A stretch of 64,000 nt of DNA from positions 558,001 to 622,000 of the forward strand of contig NZ_NERW01000002.1 in assembly GCF_003063505.1 (NCBI RefSeq), written 5' to 3'. The stretch's first letter is position 1, and each line of letters starts with the position of its first letter. Below are positions 10,078 through 18,815 of this stretch, piece by piece. The DNA is from Limnohabitans sp. T6-20. Lineage in GTDB: Bacteria > Pseudomonadota > Gammaproteobacteria > Burkholderiales > Burkholderiaceae_C. A program made the translations under genes and the position numbers. The notes beneath the pieces were generated by a model. The model saw only the letters and a program-made list of their open reading frames with translations, was not told the DNA's origin and searched no databases.

Positions 10078-11391
10078 TCAGGCCAGTTGAGCGGCAGTTT
10101 TGCGCATGGTTTCGCGGTACACGTCTTTGTTGACGTAGCAGGCCATGCGCTCGACTTTCAGATAACGGTAGCCGCCCGACAAATCGGGCGAGGGGCCTTG
10201 GCGCGCTTTGGACAACGCCAGGGCTTGGGGCGCGGCTTGGTCAAGCCCTTTGAAGTACCTTGCCATGACTTCGGCCTGTTCGGCGCGGCCTTCCCAGCCC
10301 AGGCCTGCCGCCTCGACCATGCCCAGCACGGCCAAGCGGTCAAATCGGGGCGCAAAAATATTTAGGTACAGCTGCGGCGCCATGCCTTGCCAGTTGAGCA
10401 GCGCGTTGTTGATGAAGGGGTAATGCAGTTTGTAGCCGGTGGCAGCCATGACCAGGTCGTAGTCGGCTTGGCTGCCGTCCTTGAAGTGAACGGTGTGGCC
10501 ATCGAGCCGCGCGACATCGGGCCGCACTTTCACGTCGCCGTGACCGATGTGGTGCAGGATGAGCGAGTTCACGATGGGGTGTGACTCGTACATCTTGTAG
10601 TCGGGCTTGGGAAAACCAAAGCGCACCGGGTCGCCGGTGAACCACTTGAGCATGGTGCTGTCGACTTTTTGCTTGAGCCAGCGCGGCAGCTTGGTCTTGC
10701 CGCCCACGGTGTCGGCGGGCAGACCGAACACGTATTTGGGGACAAAGTAATAGCCCCGGCGCACCGAGATGTCCACGCTTTGCGCGTGGTGCACGGCGTC
10801 CACAGCGATGTCGCAGCCCGAATTGCCAGCGCCTACGATCAGCACCCGTTGGCCCTTGAATTGCTCGGCTTTTTTGTAGGCTGAGGTGTGCAGGAGTTGC
10901 CCGCTGAACTGGCCAGGCCAATGCGGCATGTTGGGTTCGGCCAGGATGCCGTTGGCAATGACCACCCCTTTGTACTCGTGGGTTTCCAGCTGGCCTTGGC
11001 CTGCATCGATGGTCACGCGCCACAGCGTGTCGGGCGCATCGCTCACGGGCTCAACCTGGATGACCCGCACGCCAAAACGGTAGTGGCGCTTCAGGTCAAA
11101 GTGCTCGGCATAGGCCTTGAAGTAATCCAGCAACTCGCGGTGGCTGGGGTAGTCGGCCGTGCCCTCGGGCATGGGGAACTCCTTGAACTCGGTGGTGCGC
11201 TTGCTGGAGATCAGGTGGGCTGACTCGTACACCGTGGAGCGGGTGTTGCCGATGTTCCACAGCCCCCCCACATCGGTGTGGGCTTCAAAGCCTTGAAAGG
11301 CGATGCCGTGTTGGCTAAGCGCACGTGCGCCCGCCAAACCAGAAGGACCTGCGCCGATCAAGGCAATTTGTTGTTGTGTCGCGATGCTCAT
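10078..11391 (-). CDS. Flavin-containing monooxygenase (class B)
   Basis: The product has 437 residues. FAD-binding GAGPSG lies at residues 13-18 and a second Rossmann motif VGAGNSG (NADPH) in mid-protein. Directly before the latter is F-S-G-Q-L-L-H-T-S-A-Y-K, matching the FMO identifying motif FxGxxxHxxxY[KR] and not the Baeyer-Villiger version ending in W[PD]. AATGYKLHYPF is the usual ATG motif of the family. The enzyme would oxygenate a soft nucleophile or ketone in a catabolic path. Its start overlaps the stop of the upstream SDR gene by four bases. Confidence 0.92.
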   Translation of the reverse strand: MSIATQQQIALIGAGPSGLAGARALSQHGIAFQGFEAHTDVGGLWNIGNTRSTVYESAHLISSKRTTEFKEFPMPEGTADYPSHRELLDYFKAYAEHFDLKRHYRFGVRVIQVEPVSDAPDTLWRVTIDAGQGQLETHEYKGVVIANGILAEPNMPHWPGQFSGQLLHTSAYKKAEQFKGQRVLIVGAGNSGCDIAVDAVHHAQSVDISVRRGYYFVPKYVFGLPADTVGGKTKLPRWLKQKVDSTMLKWFTGDPVRFGFPKPDYKMYESHPIVNSLILHHIGHGDVKVRPDVARLDGHTVHFKDGSQADYDLVMAATGYKLHYPFINNALLNWQGMAPQLYLNIFAPRFDRLAVLGMVEAAGLGWEGRAEQAEVMARYFKGLDQAAPQALALSKARQGPSPDLSGGYRYLKVERMACYVNKDVYRETMRKTAAQLA

Positions 11392-12203
11392 GAGGATGTG
11401 TGGGTGTCTGAGAGTCCGGGAATCGGGGTGGCACCGGCCTGGTGGGCGCGGGGTTTACGGGGTTGGCCGAGCAAGATGCGGTCGTGCCAGCGCGCGGGCA
11501 ACAGCGACAAGGCTTGCGACAGCCAGCCGATGCGGCGGGGCAAAACAATGTGTTCACGCCCCCGGGCCACGCCTTGCAGCAAGGCTCGGGCAGCGGCTTC
11601 GGGCTCCAGCAGGCCGGGCATGGCAAAGGTGTTGCCTGCCGTGAGCGCGGTGCGCAAATAACCGGGGCTGATGGTGTGCACGGTCAGGCGGCTGGGGCGC
11701 AGCTCAGCGCGCAGGCTTTGCAAATAGGCGATGAGTCCGGCTTTGCTGGCGCAATAGGCGCCGTTACCGGGCATACCGCGCCAGCCCGCCACACTGGCCA
11801 CACCCACCAAGGCGCCCGGGCGCTGGCTGTCCAGCATGGCCTGCAAGAAAGGCTGAAAGGTGGTGGCCGCGCCCAGCAGGTTGATTTCGAGCATGCGGCG
11901 CATCACGACTAGGTCGGCCGGGTCGGCCGTTTCAAAGCCACCCGCCACACCGGCGTTGGCGATCACCAGATCGGGCGTGCCGTGGTGTGCAAGCCATTCA
12001 CTGGCCATGGCTTGCATGGCCGAGGCATCAGACACGTCGGGGGTGTAAATGCGGGTGCGATCCGGGGCCAGAGCGGCCAGCGCTTGCAGGGCGGGGCGGT
12101 TCAAACCCACCAGCGCGACCTGCGCGCCCGATGCCATCAGTTCTTGGGCCAGGGCCTGGCCCAATCCACCACAAGCCCCTGTGATCACCGCGTTGCGAAA
12201 CAT
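11388..12203 (-). CDS. Short-chain dehydrogenase/reductase
   Basis: The product has 271 residues and is a classical SDR. Motifs are TGACGGLGQAL (cofactor, residues 8-18), NAGVAGG, catalytic Ser in VASVAGW, and YCASKAG containing the YxxxK dyad, followed by ISPGYLRT. The C-terminus is extended beyond the core by about 30 residues. First gene of the four-gene operon with FMO, SBF symporter and epimerase. The reaction is presumably alcohol/ketone interconversion on the same substrate; the identity is not readable. Confidence 0.92.
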   Translation of the reverse strand: MFRNAVITGACGGLGQALAQELMASGAQVALVGLNRPALQALAALAPDRTRIYTPDVSDASAMQAMASEWLAHHGTPDLVIANAGVAGGFETADPADLVVMRRMLEINLLGAATTFQPFLQAMLDSQRPGALVGVASVAGWRGMPGNGAYCASKAGLIAYLQSLRAELRPSRLTVHTISPGYLRTALTAGNTFAMPGLLEPEAAARALLQGVARGREHIVLPRRIGWLSQALSLLPARWHDRILLGQPRKPRAHQAGATPIPGLSDTHTSS

Positions 12204-12331
12204 GCACCCTCTGAGTCTGAAGTCAAAAGGCTATTCTGGCACCGGTCAGCGCGTTTGCACGCTGGTGAAGACCCTTGCTGTTAAGTGGATCGAAGCGGTT
12301 GTGGGAGCGAGCTAAGAAATTGGCTTTTTCT

Positions 12332-12431
12332 TGTGGGAGCGAGCCCCTGCTCGCGAATGGATGCTTGACCCAAAGCCTTGGTTCAGGTTCACGCCTGCGA
12401 CAAGCTTCGGCCGCAGGGGCGACCTCCCACA
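12332..12431. repeat. REP-like palindromic element, copy 3
   Basis: Same arms as the 5745 and 5851 elements (TGTGGGAGCGAGCCCCTGCT and TTCGGCCGCAGGGGCGACCT) with a longer, different loop of about 50 bp. A truncated left arm (TTGTGGGAGCGAGCT) lies at 12299-12313. These fill the 286-bp gap 12204-12489 between the SDR gene and livF; no gene is seen there. Confidence 0.72.
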
Positions 12432-12489
12432 ATGGGCTGGGTTGCGTCTTTTGCAGAACAGGCCTCCTGCAGAGATTTCGCGGCGACGT

Positions 12490-13203
12490 TCAAACGCCCA
12501 GATGCTGCTCCAGCACGCTCGGATCGTCGTGCAGGGCTTGCGACGAGCCTTCAAACACCACCTGGCCTTTGACCAAAATGACGTTACGGTCGGTGATCTG
12601 GGTGACGTGTTTCCAGTTTTTGTCCACGATGATGGCGCTGATGCCGCTTTCTTTGATCAGACTGCAAATGCGCCAGATTTCGCGGGCGATCAGCGGGGCC
12701 AGGCCCTCGGTGGCTTCGTCCAGGATCAGCACATCGGGGTTGGTCATCAAGGCCCGGCCAATGGTCAGCATTTGCTGTTCACCGCCAGACAGCTGCTGGC
12801 CGCCGTGGTTCAGGCGCTCGGTCAGGCGCGGGAAGGTTTCCAACACGCGCTCGTACGTCCAGTCGCGCTGGCCACGGGTGCCTGCACGGGCGGCCATTTT
12901 CAGGTTCTCCACCACGCTCAGGTTGCCAAAGATGCCCCGGCCCTCGGGCACATAGGCGATGCCCAGTTGCGCCACTTGAAAGGTGGGGCGGCCGTTCATG
13001 GTCTGGCCCTTGATCTGCACGGTGCCGCTTTGCGGCGGCACGATGCCCATGATGGACTTGAGCAGGGTGCTTTTGCCCATGCCGTTGCGGCCCATCAGGC
13101 CAATGGTTTCGCCGCGGCCGACAGTGAAGTCGATGCCGCGCAGGATGTGGCTGGCCCCGTAATAGGTTTGCAGGCCTTGGGCGTTGATCAACAACTCGCT
13201 CAT
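12490..13203 (-). CDS. livF: Liv-type ABC transporter ATP-binding protein LivF
   Basis: The product has 237 residues, standard for LivF. Walker A is GRNGMGKS, the signature is LSGGEQQ, Walker B is VLILDEATEGLAP. The TEGLAP after Walker B distinguishes LivF from LivG. It starts at ATG 13203, one base after the livG stop; the open frame extends further upstream but overlaps livG. Last gene of a livK-H-M-G-F-like operon. One NBD of a two-NBD importer of hydrophobic amino acids or, in this catabolic context, perhaps of aromatic or organic acids. Confidence 0.93.
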   Translation of the reverse strand: MSELLINAQGLQTYYGASHILRGIDFTVGRGETIGLMGRNGMGKSTLLKSIMGIVPPQSGTVQIKGQTMNGRPTFQVAQLGIAYVPEGRGIFGNLSVVENLKMAARAGTRGQRDWTYERVLETFPRLTERLNHGGQQLSGGEQQMLTIGRALMTNPDVLILDEATEGLAPLIAREIWRICSLIKESGISAIIVDKNWKHVTQITDRNVILVKGQVVFEGSSQALHDDPSVLEQHLGV

Positions 13204-13204
13204 G

Positions 13205-13972
13205 TCAGTGTTCCTCACCCAGGTAGGCCGCTTGCACGCCGCTGTCGGCACGCACGACTGGGGGTTTGTCGCTGGCGATCACCTGGCCGTTGACCATCAC
13301 CGTCAGGTGGTCGGCCAGGGTGAAGATCGCGTCAATGTCGTGTTCCACCAGCATCATGGCGTGGTCTTTTTTCAGGCGCAGCAAGAGCTGCACCATGCTT
13401 TCAGCTTCGGCCACGCCCATGCCGGCCAGCGGTTCGTCCAGCAACAAGACCACCGGTTCGGTGGCCAGCGTCATGGCGATCTCCAGCTGGCGTTGCTCGC
13501 CGTGGCTGGCCGCGCCGGCGATGGTGTTGCGGCGGTTTTGCAAGCCGGCCAGCTCCATGGCGCGCTCGGCCCGTTCGTTGACGGCCCGCATGTTCGTGGC
13601 CTGACTGAGCCAGCCCAGCGGGTTGAAGGGCGAGGGCTGCACGCGAGACTGCGCCGCCAGACGCACGTTGTCCCACACGCTGAAGGTGCGGAAGATGTTG
13701 GTCTTCTGGTAACTGCGGCCCAACCGGTGGCGCGAAATTTTCTCGGGTGTCCAGCCGCTGATGTCGTGGCCATTCAGTGTGATCTGGCCCGAGGTGGGTG
13801 GCAGGTCGCCCGACAGCAAGTTGGTCAGCGTGGATTTGCCTGCGCCGTTGGGGCCGATCACGGCATGGATGCGCCCGTGCCACAAATCGACGCTGACTTC
13901 GTTGACGGCCGCCAAGCCCCCAAAACGCTTGGTCAGCTGGCGGGCCGACAGAAGAACTTGGGCTTCACTCAT
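13205..13972 (-). CDS. livG: Liv-type ABC transporter ATP-binding protein LivG
   Basis: The product has 255 residues. Walker A is GPNGAGKS and Walker B VVLLLDEPLAGMG; the family tail AYLGEEH closes the protein. The signature motif is ASHGEQRQLEIAMTL, replacing the usual LSYGQQR of LivG with a Ser-His-Gly-Glu form. RSYQKTNIF is the Q-loop region typical of LivG. The start at 13972 overlaps the livM stop by eight bases. Confidence 0.93.
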   Translation of the reverse strand: MSEAQVLLSARQLTKRFGGLAAVNEVSVDLWHGRIHAVIGPNGAGKSTLTNLLSGDLPPTSGQITLNGHDISGWTPEKISRHRLGRSYQKTNIFRTFSVWDNVRLAAQSRVQPSPFNPLGWLSQATNMRAVNERAERAMELAGLQNRRNTIAGAASHGEQRQLEIAMTLATEPVVLLLDEPLAGMGVAEAESMVQLLLRLKKDHAMMLVEHDIDAIFTLADHLTVMVNGQVIASDKPPVVRADSGVQAAYLGEEH

Positions 13973-14963
13973 GGCTTGACTCCTTGCGTGCAAACGCCCG
14001 GTTGATCAGGCCCAAAATGCCTTTGGGCGCAAACACGATCAGGGCCACGATGAACAGGCCCATCCACATCTGCCAATGTTTGCCGGTCTTGAACTCTCCC
14101 ACATCGGGCAAGTCCTTGAAGATGTGCAGCAGCATTTCAAAGCTGAACGCACCGACGATGGCCCCGGCAAAGTTGCCCATGCCGCCCAGGATGACCATCA
14201 TGATGGCGTGCGCGCTCATGTGAAAGCCCATGAGTTCAGGGTTCACAAAGCCGCTTTGCGCTGCCCACAAATAACCGGCCAAGCCAGCCAGTGCGCCTGC
14301 CAGCGTGAAGGCCGCCAGCTTGTGGCTGAAGGTGCCAAAGCCCAGTGCACGCATGCGGTGCTCGTTCACGCGGATGCCCGACAGGGCCCGGCCAAAGGGG
14401 CTCCACAGCAGTCGGCGCAAGAAGGCATACACACACACCAGGCAGGCCAGCGTGAAGTAATAAAACACCTGTTTGTTTTCAAGGTCGATCAGCACGGCAT
14501 CGGGCTTGAAGTTCAAGAAGATGCCGTCCGAGCCGCCCAGCGCCTTGTTGTCAAAGAACAGGAAAAACACCATTTGCGCAAAGGCCATGGTGACCATGAT
14601 GAAGTAGATGCCGTGCGTGCGCACCACCAGAAAACCGATGACGAGCGCGGCCAGCGCCGAAGCACCCACCGCCAGCGGCAAGCTGGTATACAGGCTTGCA
14701 GGCGTGTCTTGTGGGGTCAGGAAGGCCAGCGCGTAACCGGCGATGCCAAAGTAGGCCGCATGACCCAAAGACACCAGGCCGGTGACGCCTTGCAGCAAAT
14801 CGAGGCTCATGGCAAAGATGGCCAGGATCATCATGCGGTTGACCATGTCGATGTAGAAGTTGCTGCCGACAAAGGGGAAGGCCAGCAGGGCCACGAGGCC
14901 CAGCACGAGCAGCAACTGCACGCTGCGCGGCAGGATTTCCAGATGGGTTTGGGGGGCGCTCAT
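13965..14963 (-). CDS. livM: Liv-type ABC transporter permease LivM
   Basis: The product has 333 residues with about nine to ten membrane segments. Motifs of the branched-chain permease family are LVSLGHAAYFGIAGY near residue 75 and the EAA-like region GRALSGIRVNEHRMRALG in the C-terminal third. VILGGMGNFAGAIVGA follows. It is chosen to start at ATG 14963 (MSAPQTHLEI), eight bases after the livH stop. Forms the membrane pore with LivH. Confidence 0.92.
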   Translation of the reverse strand: MSAPQTHLEILPRSVQLLLVLGLVALLAFPFVGSNFYIDMVNRMMILAIFAMSLDLLQGVTGLVSLGHAAYFGIAGYALAFLTPQDTPASLYTSLPLAVGASALAALVIGFLVVRTHGIYFIMVTMAFAQMVFFLFFDNKALGGSDGIFLNFKPDAVLIDLENKQVFYYFTLACLVCVYAFLRRLLWSPFGRALSGIRVNEHRMRALGFGTFSHKLAAFTLAGALAGLAGYLWAAQSGFVNPELMGFHMSAHAIMMVILGGMGNFAGAIVGAFSFEMLLHIFKDLPDVGEFKTGKHWQMWMGLFIVALIVFAPKGILGLINRAFARKESSHE

Positions 14964-14970
14964 GAAGATC

Positions 14971-15834
14971 TCACTGTTTGAAAAGGCCTTCGGGCTTGTA
15001 CAAAAGCACCGCGGCCATGAGCACATACACCAGCATGCCCGAAATTTGAGGCAACAAAACTTTGCCGAAAGTGTCGACCAGTCCGACCAAAAGCGCTGCG
15101 ATCAGTGCGCCGCGCACCGAGCCGATACCGCCAATGACCACGACCACAAAGCACATGATCAGCACTTGGCCGCCCATATTGGGGTAGACGCTGGAAATTG
15201 GAGCGGCAATCATGCCGGCAATGGATGCCAGGCCCACGCCCAGCGCAAACACCACCGCGTGGATCAGGCTGATGTTCACACCCAGCGCTTCGGTCATTTC
15301 GTGGTTGAAAGCACCGGCGCGGATCTTCATGCCCAGCCGGGTTTTAGAGATCAGCAAATACAGGCCAAGCGCCAGCACCAGGCACACGCCCGACATGAAC
15401 AGGCGGTAGACCGGGTAAGACAGCGTATCGGTCAAGGCAATGGAGGCCGATAGCGCTTCGGGAATCTGCACGCCGTGCACGTCGTCGCCCCAGAGCATGG
15501 AACGCATTTCTTCAAACACGTAGATCAGGCCAAAGGTCAGCAACACCTGGTCCAGGTGGTCACGGTGGTAGAAGTGTTTGAACAGGAGCTTTTCGAGCAA
15601 GAGGCCAAACACCACCGACAGCACAGTGCCCACGATGATGGCCAGTGTGAAACTGCCCAGCATGCTCGACAAGGACCAGGCCAGAAAAGCGCCCAGCATG
15701 TAAAAACTGCCGTGGGCCAAATTGACCACGCCCATGATGCCGAAGATCAGCGTGAGGCCAGCGGCCAGCATGAACAGCAGCAGCCCGTACTGGACGCTGT
15801 TGAGCAGCTGGATCAAAAAGTTTACGAAGTCCAT
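14971..15834 (-). CDS. livH: Liv-type ABC transporter permease LivH
   Basis: The product has 287 residues from ATG 15834; a TTG five codons earlier (15849) is the alternative. Around eight membrane segments. Family motifs are GVVNLAHGSFYMLGA near the N-terminus, IRAGAFNHEMTEALGVN (the EAA loop contacting the ATPase) and VVVVIGGIGSVRGAL. It follows the binding-protein gene after 128 bp and is followed by livM. Confidence 0.92.
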   Translation of the reverse strand: MDFVNFLIQLLNSVQYGLLLFMLAAGLTLIFGIMGVVNLAHGSFYMLGAFLAWSLSSMLGSFTLAIIVGTVLSVVFGLLLEKLLFKHFYHRDHLDQVLLTFGLIYVFEEMRSMLWGDDVHGVQIPEALSASIALTDTLSYPVYRLFMSGVCLVLALGLYLLISKTRLGMKIRAGAFNHEMTEALGVNISLIHAVVFALGVGLASIAGMIAAPISSVYPNMGGQVLIMCFVVVVIGGIGSVRGALIAALLVGLVDTFGKVLLPQISGMLVYVLMAAVLLYKPEGLFKQ

Positions 15835-15962
15835 CAGGTCGGTGCCCAAAGCAAGGGGGTCAAAGGAGTCAAAGGGAAATGCTTGTGAAAACGGCGGAAC
15901 AGGTCCGCCGTTGGGTTCTCACTCAGTCGCTCGGCCTGTTGCAGACCGGGCGACTTGGGCGC

Positions 15963-17159
15963 TTACATGCGGCAGCCGGCACCCGAGTCGGCCAGTGCCT
16001 TGGCGGCAACGCCGATCACCTTGTTCTCTTTGTTGGAGACTTCGCGCAGGTAGATGTCTTGCACCGGGTTGTGCGACTTGCTCATGGTCCACTTGCCGCG
16101 CGGGCTGTCGATTACGGCCACTTCCATGGCCTTGATCATGGCGGATTTCTTGCTGACATCGCCTTGCACCGCGTTGGCGCCTTGCACCAGCAGCAAACCG
16201 GTGTCGTAGCCTTGCACGGCATACACATCGGGCTGCAACTTGAAGGTCTTGGCATAGTTCAGGCGGAACTCCTTGTTGCGCTTGGTCTCGATGCCGTCAC
16301 CGTAGTGCAGTGTGGTCAGCACGCCATCGGCTGCGGGGCCTGCGGCGTCCAGCACGCCTTCGGTCAGGAAGCCCGAGCCATACAGCGGAATCTTGCCCTT
16401 GAGGCCCGCGGCTGCGTAGTCCTTGAGGAACTTGGCGGCACCGCCACCGGCAAAGAAGCAGGCCACGGCATCGGGCTTGAGTGCGGCGATTTCGGTCAGC
16501 AGCGCCTGGAACTCGACGTTGGGGAAGGGCAGACCCAGCTCTTTGACGATGGTGCCACCGGCCTTGGTGTAGCTTTCCTTGAAGCCTTCGTAGGCTTCGT
16601 CGCCAGCGGCGTATTTCCAGGTGATCCAGACCGCCTTTTTGTGGCCGCGTTTGACCATGGCCTCGCCCAGCGCCATGGTGGGCTGGCTGTTGGAGAAGCT
16701 GGTGCGGAACACGTTGGGGGCGCACTGGGCGCGGGTGGCGATGTGCACGCCAGCGTTGGGGATCAGGGTGATGACGCCGCTGTCGCGGGCCACTTTGTGG
16801 ATGCCCATCTGCACACCGGAGTGGACAGTGCCAATCAACACATCGACCTTGTCGCGCTGCACCAGTTTGTTGGCGTTCTCGATGGCCTTGGACGGCTCGG
16901 ATTCGTCATCGACCTTGAACCACTCGATCTCGCGACCGCCGAGCTTGCCGCCTTGCTCGTTGATGGCCATGCGCACGCCGTTTTCAATGGCTACGCCCAG
17001 CTGGGCAAAGGTGCCGGTGTAGGGCAGCATGAAGCCGACGCGGATCTTGCCGCTTTGGGCCAGGGCACTTTGGGGCAGCATCAGGCCGGCGGATGTGGTG
17101 CCCAAAAGGGCCGCACCTTGTGTCAGCAGCTGGCGGCGGGATGTGACGGAATCGGTCAT
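15963..17159 (-). CDS. Liv-type ABC transporter periplasmic substrate-binding protein
   Basis: The product has 398 residues and belongs to the Peripla_BP_6 family. The N-terminus has a signal peptide with a twin-arginine-like SRRQLL followed by a weakly hydrophobic stretch, cleavage near SALAQSG. IRVGFMLPYTGTFAQLG is the standard opening of the domain, and DDESEPSKA and LIGTVHSGV are conserved family loops. The gene has GGAGA at the correct distance before ATG 17159 and heads the five-gene transporter operon. Related proteins bind branched-chain amino acids, amides, urea or aromatic acids; the nearby pobA makes an aromatic substrate possible but unproven. Confidence 0.93.
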   Translation of the reverse strand: MTDSVTSRRQLLTQGAALLGTTSAGLMLPQSALAQSGKIRVGFMLPYTGTFAQLGVAIENGVRMAINEQGGKLGGREIEWFKVDDESEPSKAIENANKLVQRDKVDVLIGTVHSGVQMGIHKVARDSGVITLIPNAGVHIATRAQCAPNVFRTSFSNSQPTMALGEAMVKRGHKKAVWITWKYAAGDEAYEGFKESYTKAGGTIVKELGLPFPNVEFQALLTEIAALKPDAVACFFAGGGAAKFLKDYAAAGLKGKIPLYGSGFLTEGVLDAAGPAADGVLTTLHYGDGIETKRNKEFRLNYAKTFKLQPDVYAVQGYDTGLLLVQGANAVQGDVSKKSAMIKAMEVAVIDSPRGKWTMSKSHNPVQDIYLREVSNKENKVIGVAAKALADSGAGCRM

Positions 17160-17330
17160 GGGATGTCTCCGGGTTGAAAATCTTGTACTGGCCATGCGCT
17201 CTGCATATGCTGTGATGGGCATTGGACGGAGCTGAATGGCCTACTTTTTATGCAGTATATTGCCTAAATTGCCGCCTGTAACTTAGGTGAATTCCCTATG
17301 AACTGAAGTGTGGTGCACAAAAATACCATC

Positions 17331-18287
17331 TCAGCGCACGCAGACATAGCGGATGTCGGCGCCATGAATCTCGTCGGCCGTTCGCACCGGAGAGGGATGG
17401 GGCATTTCAGGGGCCCAGATGCGTTCTTTGCTCAGGGCCCACAGACCCTTGGCCGCATTGATGCCACCATTCCAGTCACCCAGTTCACTCAAAAACACGT
17501 ATTCCCCCGGGGTGGGCAGGCGTGCCTGGATGCTTTGACAGGCGTGTTCGGCTTTGCGAGGGGCGCTGACTTCGCCGATTGGCGCACCGGGTGAGCCGAG
17601 CAATTGGAGTTTTTGCCCCCGATAAGTCACCATGGAGGGGAAGTGGGTCTTTTGAAATTGCTGGAAGGCTTGCGAGGCAATGGTGTGCATTACCGATTCG
17701 GGCAAGCCTCGCGCCTGGAAATTGAAAGTTTGACCTTTGTCGGTTTCAAAGTGCAGTGCGGCCACCACTTCGCCTTTGCATCCTGGGCTGTAGGAATAGC
17801 TGCCCCAGGCCACGGCATTGAGACCTTTGAGCAGGCTGGCATCCAGATAGCCTTGGCGTTTTTGGTTGCGCAATTCGCGCACCAGCTCATTGAGGGGGGC
17901 TGGGTTGAAAAAGCTGATGTGCCGGGTTTTGGGGTGAACTTCGTCGTAGATCCGGTCGAGTGCGGCTTTGAAACTGCTTTCCAGCAGCATGTCCATGCCA
18001 AAGCCACTGGTCGCTTGCCTGCGGCCTTGCTGAATCAGCTTGTCCACGGTTTCCAGCAACTCCACCGATTGCTTGGGGTCTGCTCCGCCTTGCAATAAAG
18101 CACCGAGTTCACGTGAGAACTCTTGGGCTTGCTGTGCCCGGGATTGACCATACGCATCTTGGTACTGGCATAAATCCTGACCCCGGATGAAGGGTATGGT
18201 GGGCCACAAGCTCAGTTCCGGGAGGTGATCGGCCCGGCTCGTGATGTTCAGCAACATCAGACTGACAAAAATCCCGATGTAACGCAC
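17331..18287 (-). CDS. Exported protein of unknown function with Lcl/DUF1566-like C-terminus
   Basis: The product has 318 residues. The start is GTG 18287 with AGGAG six bases before it. A hydrophobic N-terminus suggests export. Residues about 40-110 are helical and Gln-rich. The last 65 residues contain A-R-L-P-T-P-G-E-Y-V-F-L, several tryptophans and the ending RYVCVR, resembling the C-terminal Lcl/DUF1566 fold by eye (resemblance only). It lies 62 bp downstream of fliJ on the same strand, so may be the distal gene of the fli operon, though no flagellar role is known. Confidence 0.75.
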   Translation of the reverse strand: MRYIGIFVSLMLLNITSRADHLPELSLWPTIPFIRGQDLCQYQDAYGQSRAQQAQEFSRELGALLQGGADPKQSVELLETVDKLIQQGRRQATSGFGMDMLLESSFKAALDRIYDEVHPKTRHISFFNPAPLNELVRELRNQKRQGYLDASLLKGLNAVAWGSYSYSPGCKGEVVAALHFETDKGQTFNFQARGLPESVMHTIASQAFQQFQKTHFPSMVTYRGQKLQLLGSPGAPIGEVSAPRKAEHACQSIQARLPTPGEYVFLSELGDWNGGINAAKGLWALSKERIWAPEMPHPSPVRTADEIHGADIRYVCVR

Positions 18288-18349
18288 ACGCCACTCCTGC
18301 CGCTAATATTTTTCAGTATAGCGGAGTTAATGCTTATTTCGTGAATTTA

Positions 18350-18799
18350 TCAATTTTGGGCGCGCATGTTGAACTGACGCACACCCAAAGCATCCATTTG
18401 TCGTTGTTCGTATTGGTTGACTTCACGCTGAACGGCTTTGAGGTCTTGTTCTTCCAGTGCCCGCATTTTTTGCAGTTCCATCTCGGCCAGCTGGCGCTTT
18501 TTGCGCAATTGGGTGACTTGGGCCTCGGCTTTGCTGATGTCGAGCACCACGCGGTGTTGCAAGTTGAGCAACTGGGCCATGAACTGGCGCTGGTTCATGC
18601 TCGCTTGCATGCCCATGACTTCGGTTTGGCCTTGTTGCTCTTTCAGGCGGTATTCATCGTACAAGCGGCAAAGCCGCTGGTGGCTGGCATTGAGCTGGTC
18701 CACGCGGGCCATCGCCGCAGCCAGCTCGGTTTGGGTCTGAGTGACTTCGTCGCTGGCTTTTTTGACCAAGGCAGGCCAGCAGTTTCGGGCTTGTCGCAT
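18350..18799 (-). CDS. fliJ: Flagellar export protein FliJ
   Basis: The product has 149 residues, almost entirely alpha-helical and rich in Gln, Glu, Arg and Leu, as expected for the two-helix coiled coil of FliJ. FliJ sits in the FliI hexamer like the gamma subunit of F1-ATPase and couples it to FlhA. The motif region Q-R-Q-F-M-A-Q-L-L-N-L followed by R-K-K-R-Q-L-A-E matches the family. It follows fliI after 16 bp; order fliE-F-G-H-I-J is the standard one. Confidence 0.9.
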   Translation of the reverse strand: MRQARNCWPALVKKASDEVTQTQTELAAAMARVDQLNASHQRLCRLYDEYRLKEQQGQTEVMGMQASMNQRQFMAQLLNLQHRVVLDISKAEAQVTQLRKKRQLAEMELQKMRALEEQDLKAVQREVNQYEQRQMDALGVRQFNMRAQN

Positions 18800-18815
18800 A
18801 CGGTGGTCCTTAGGT

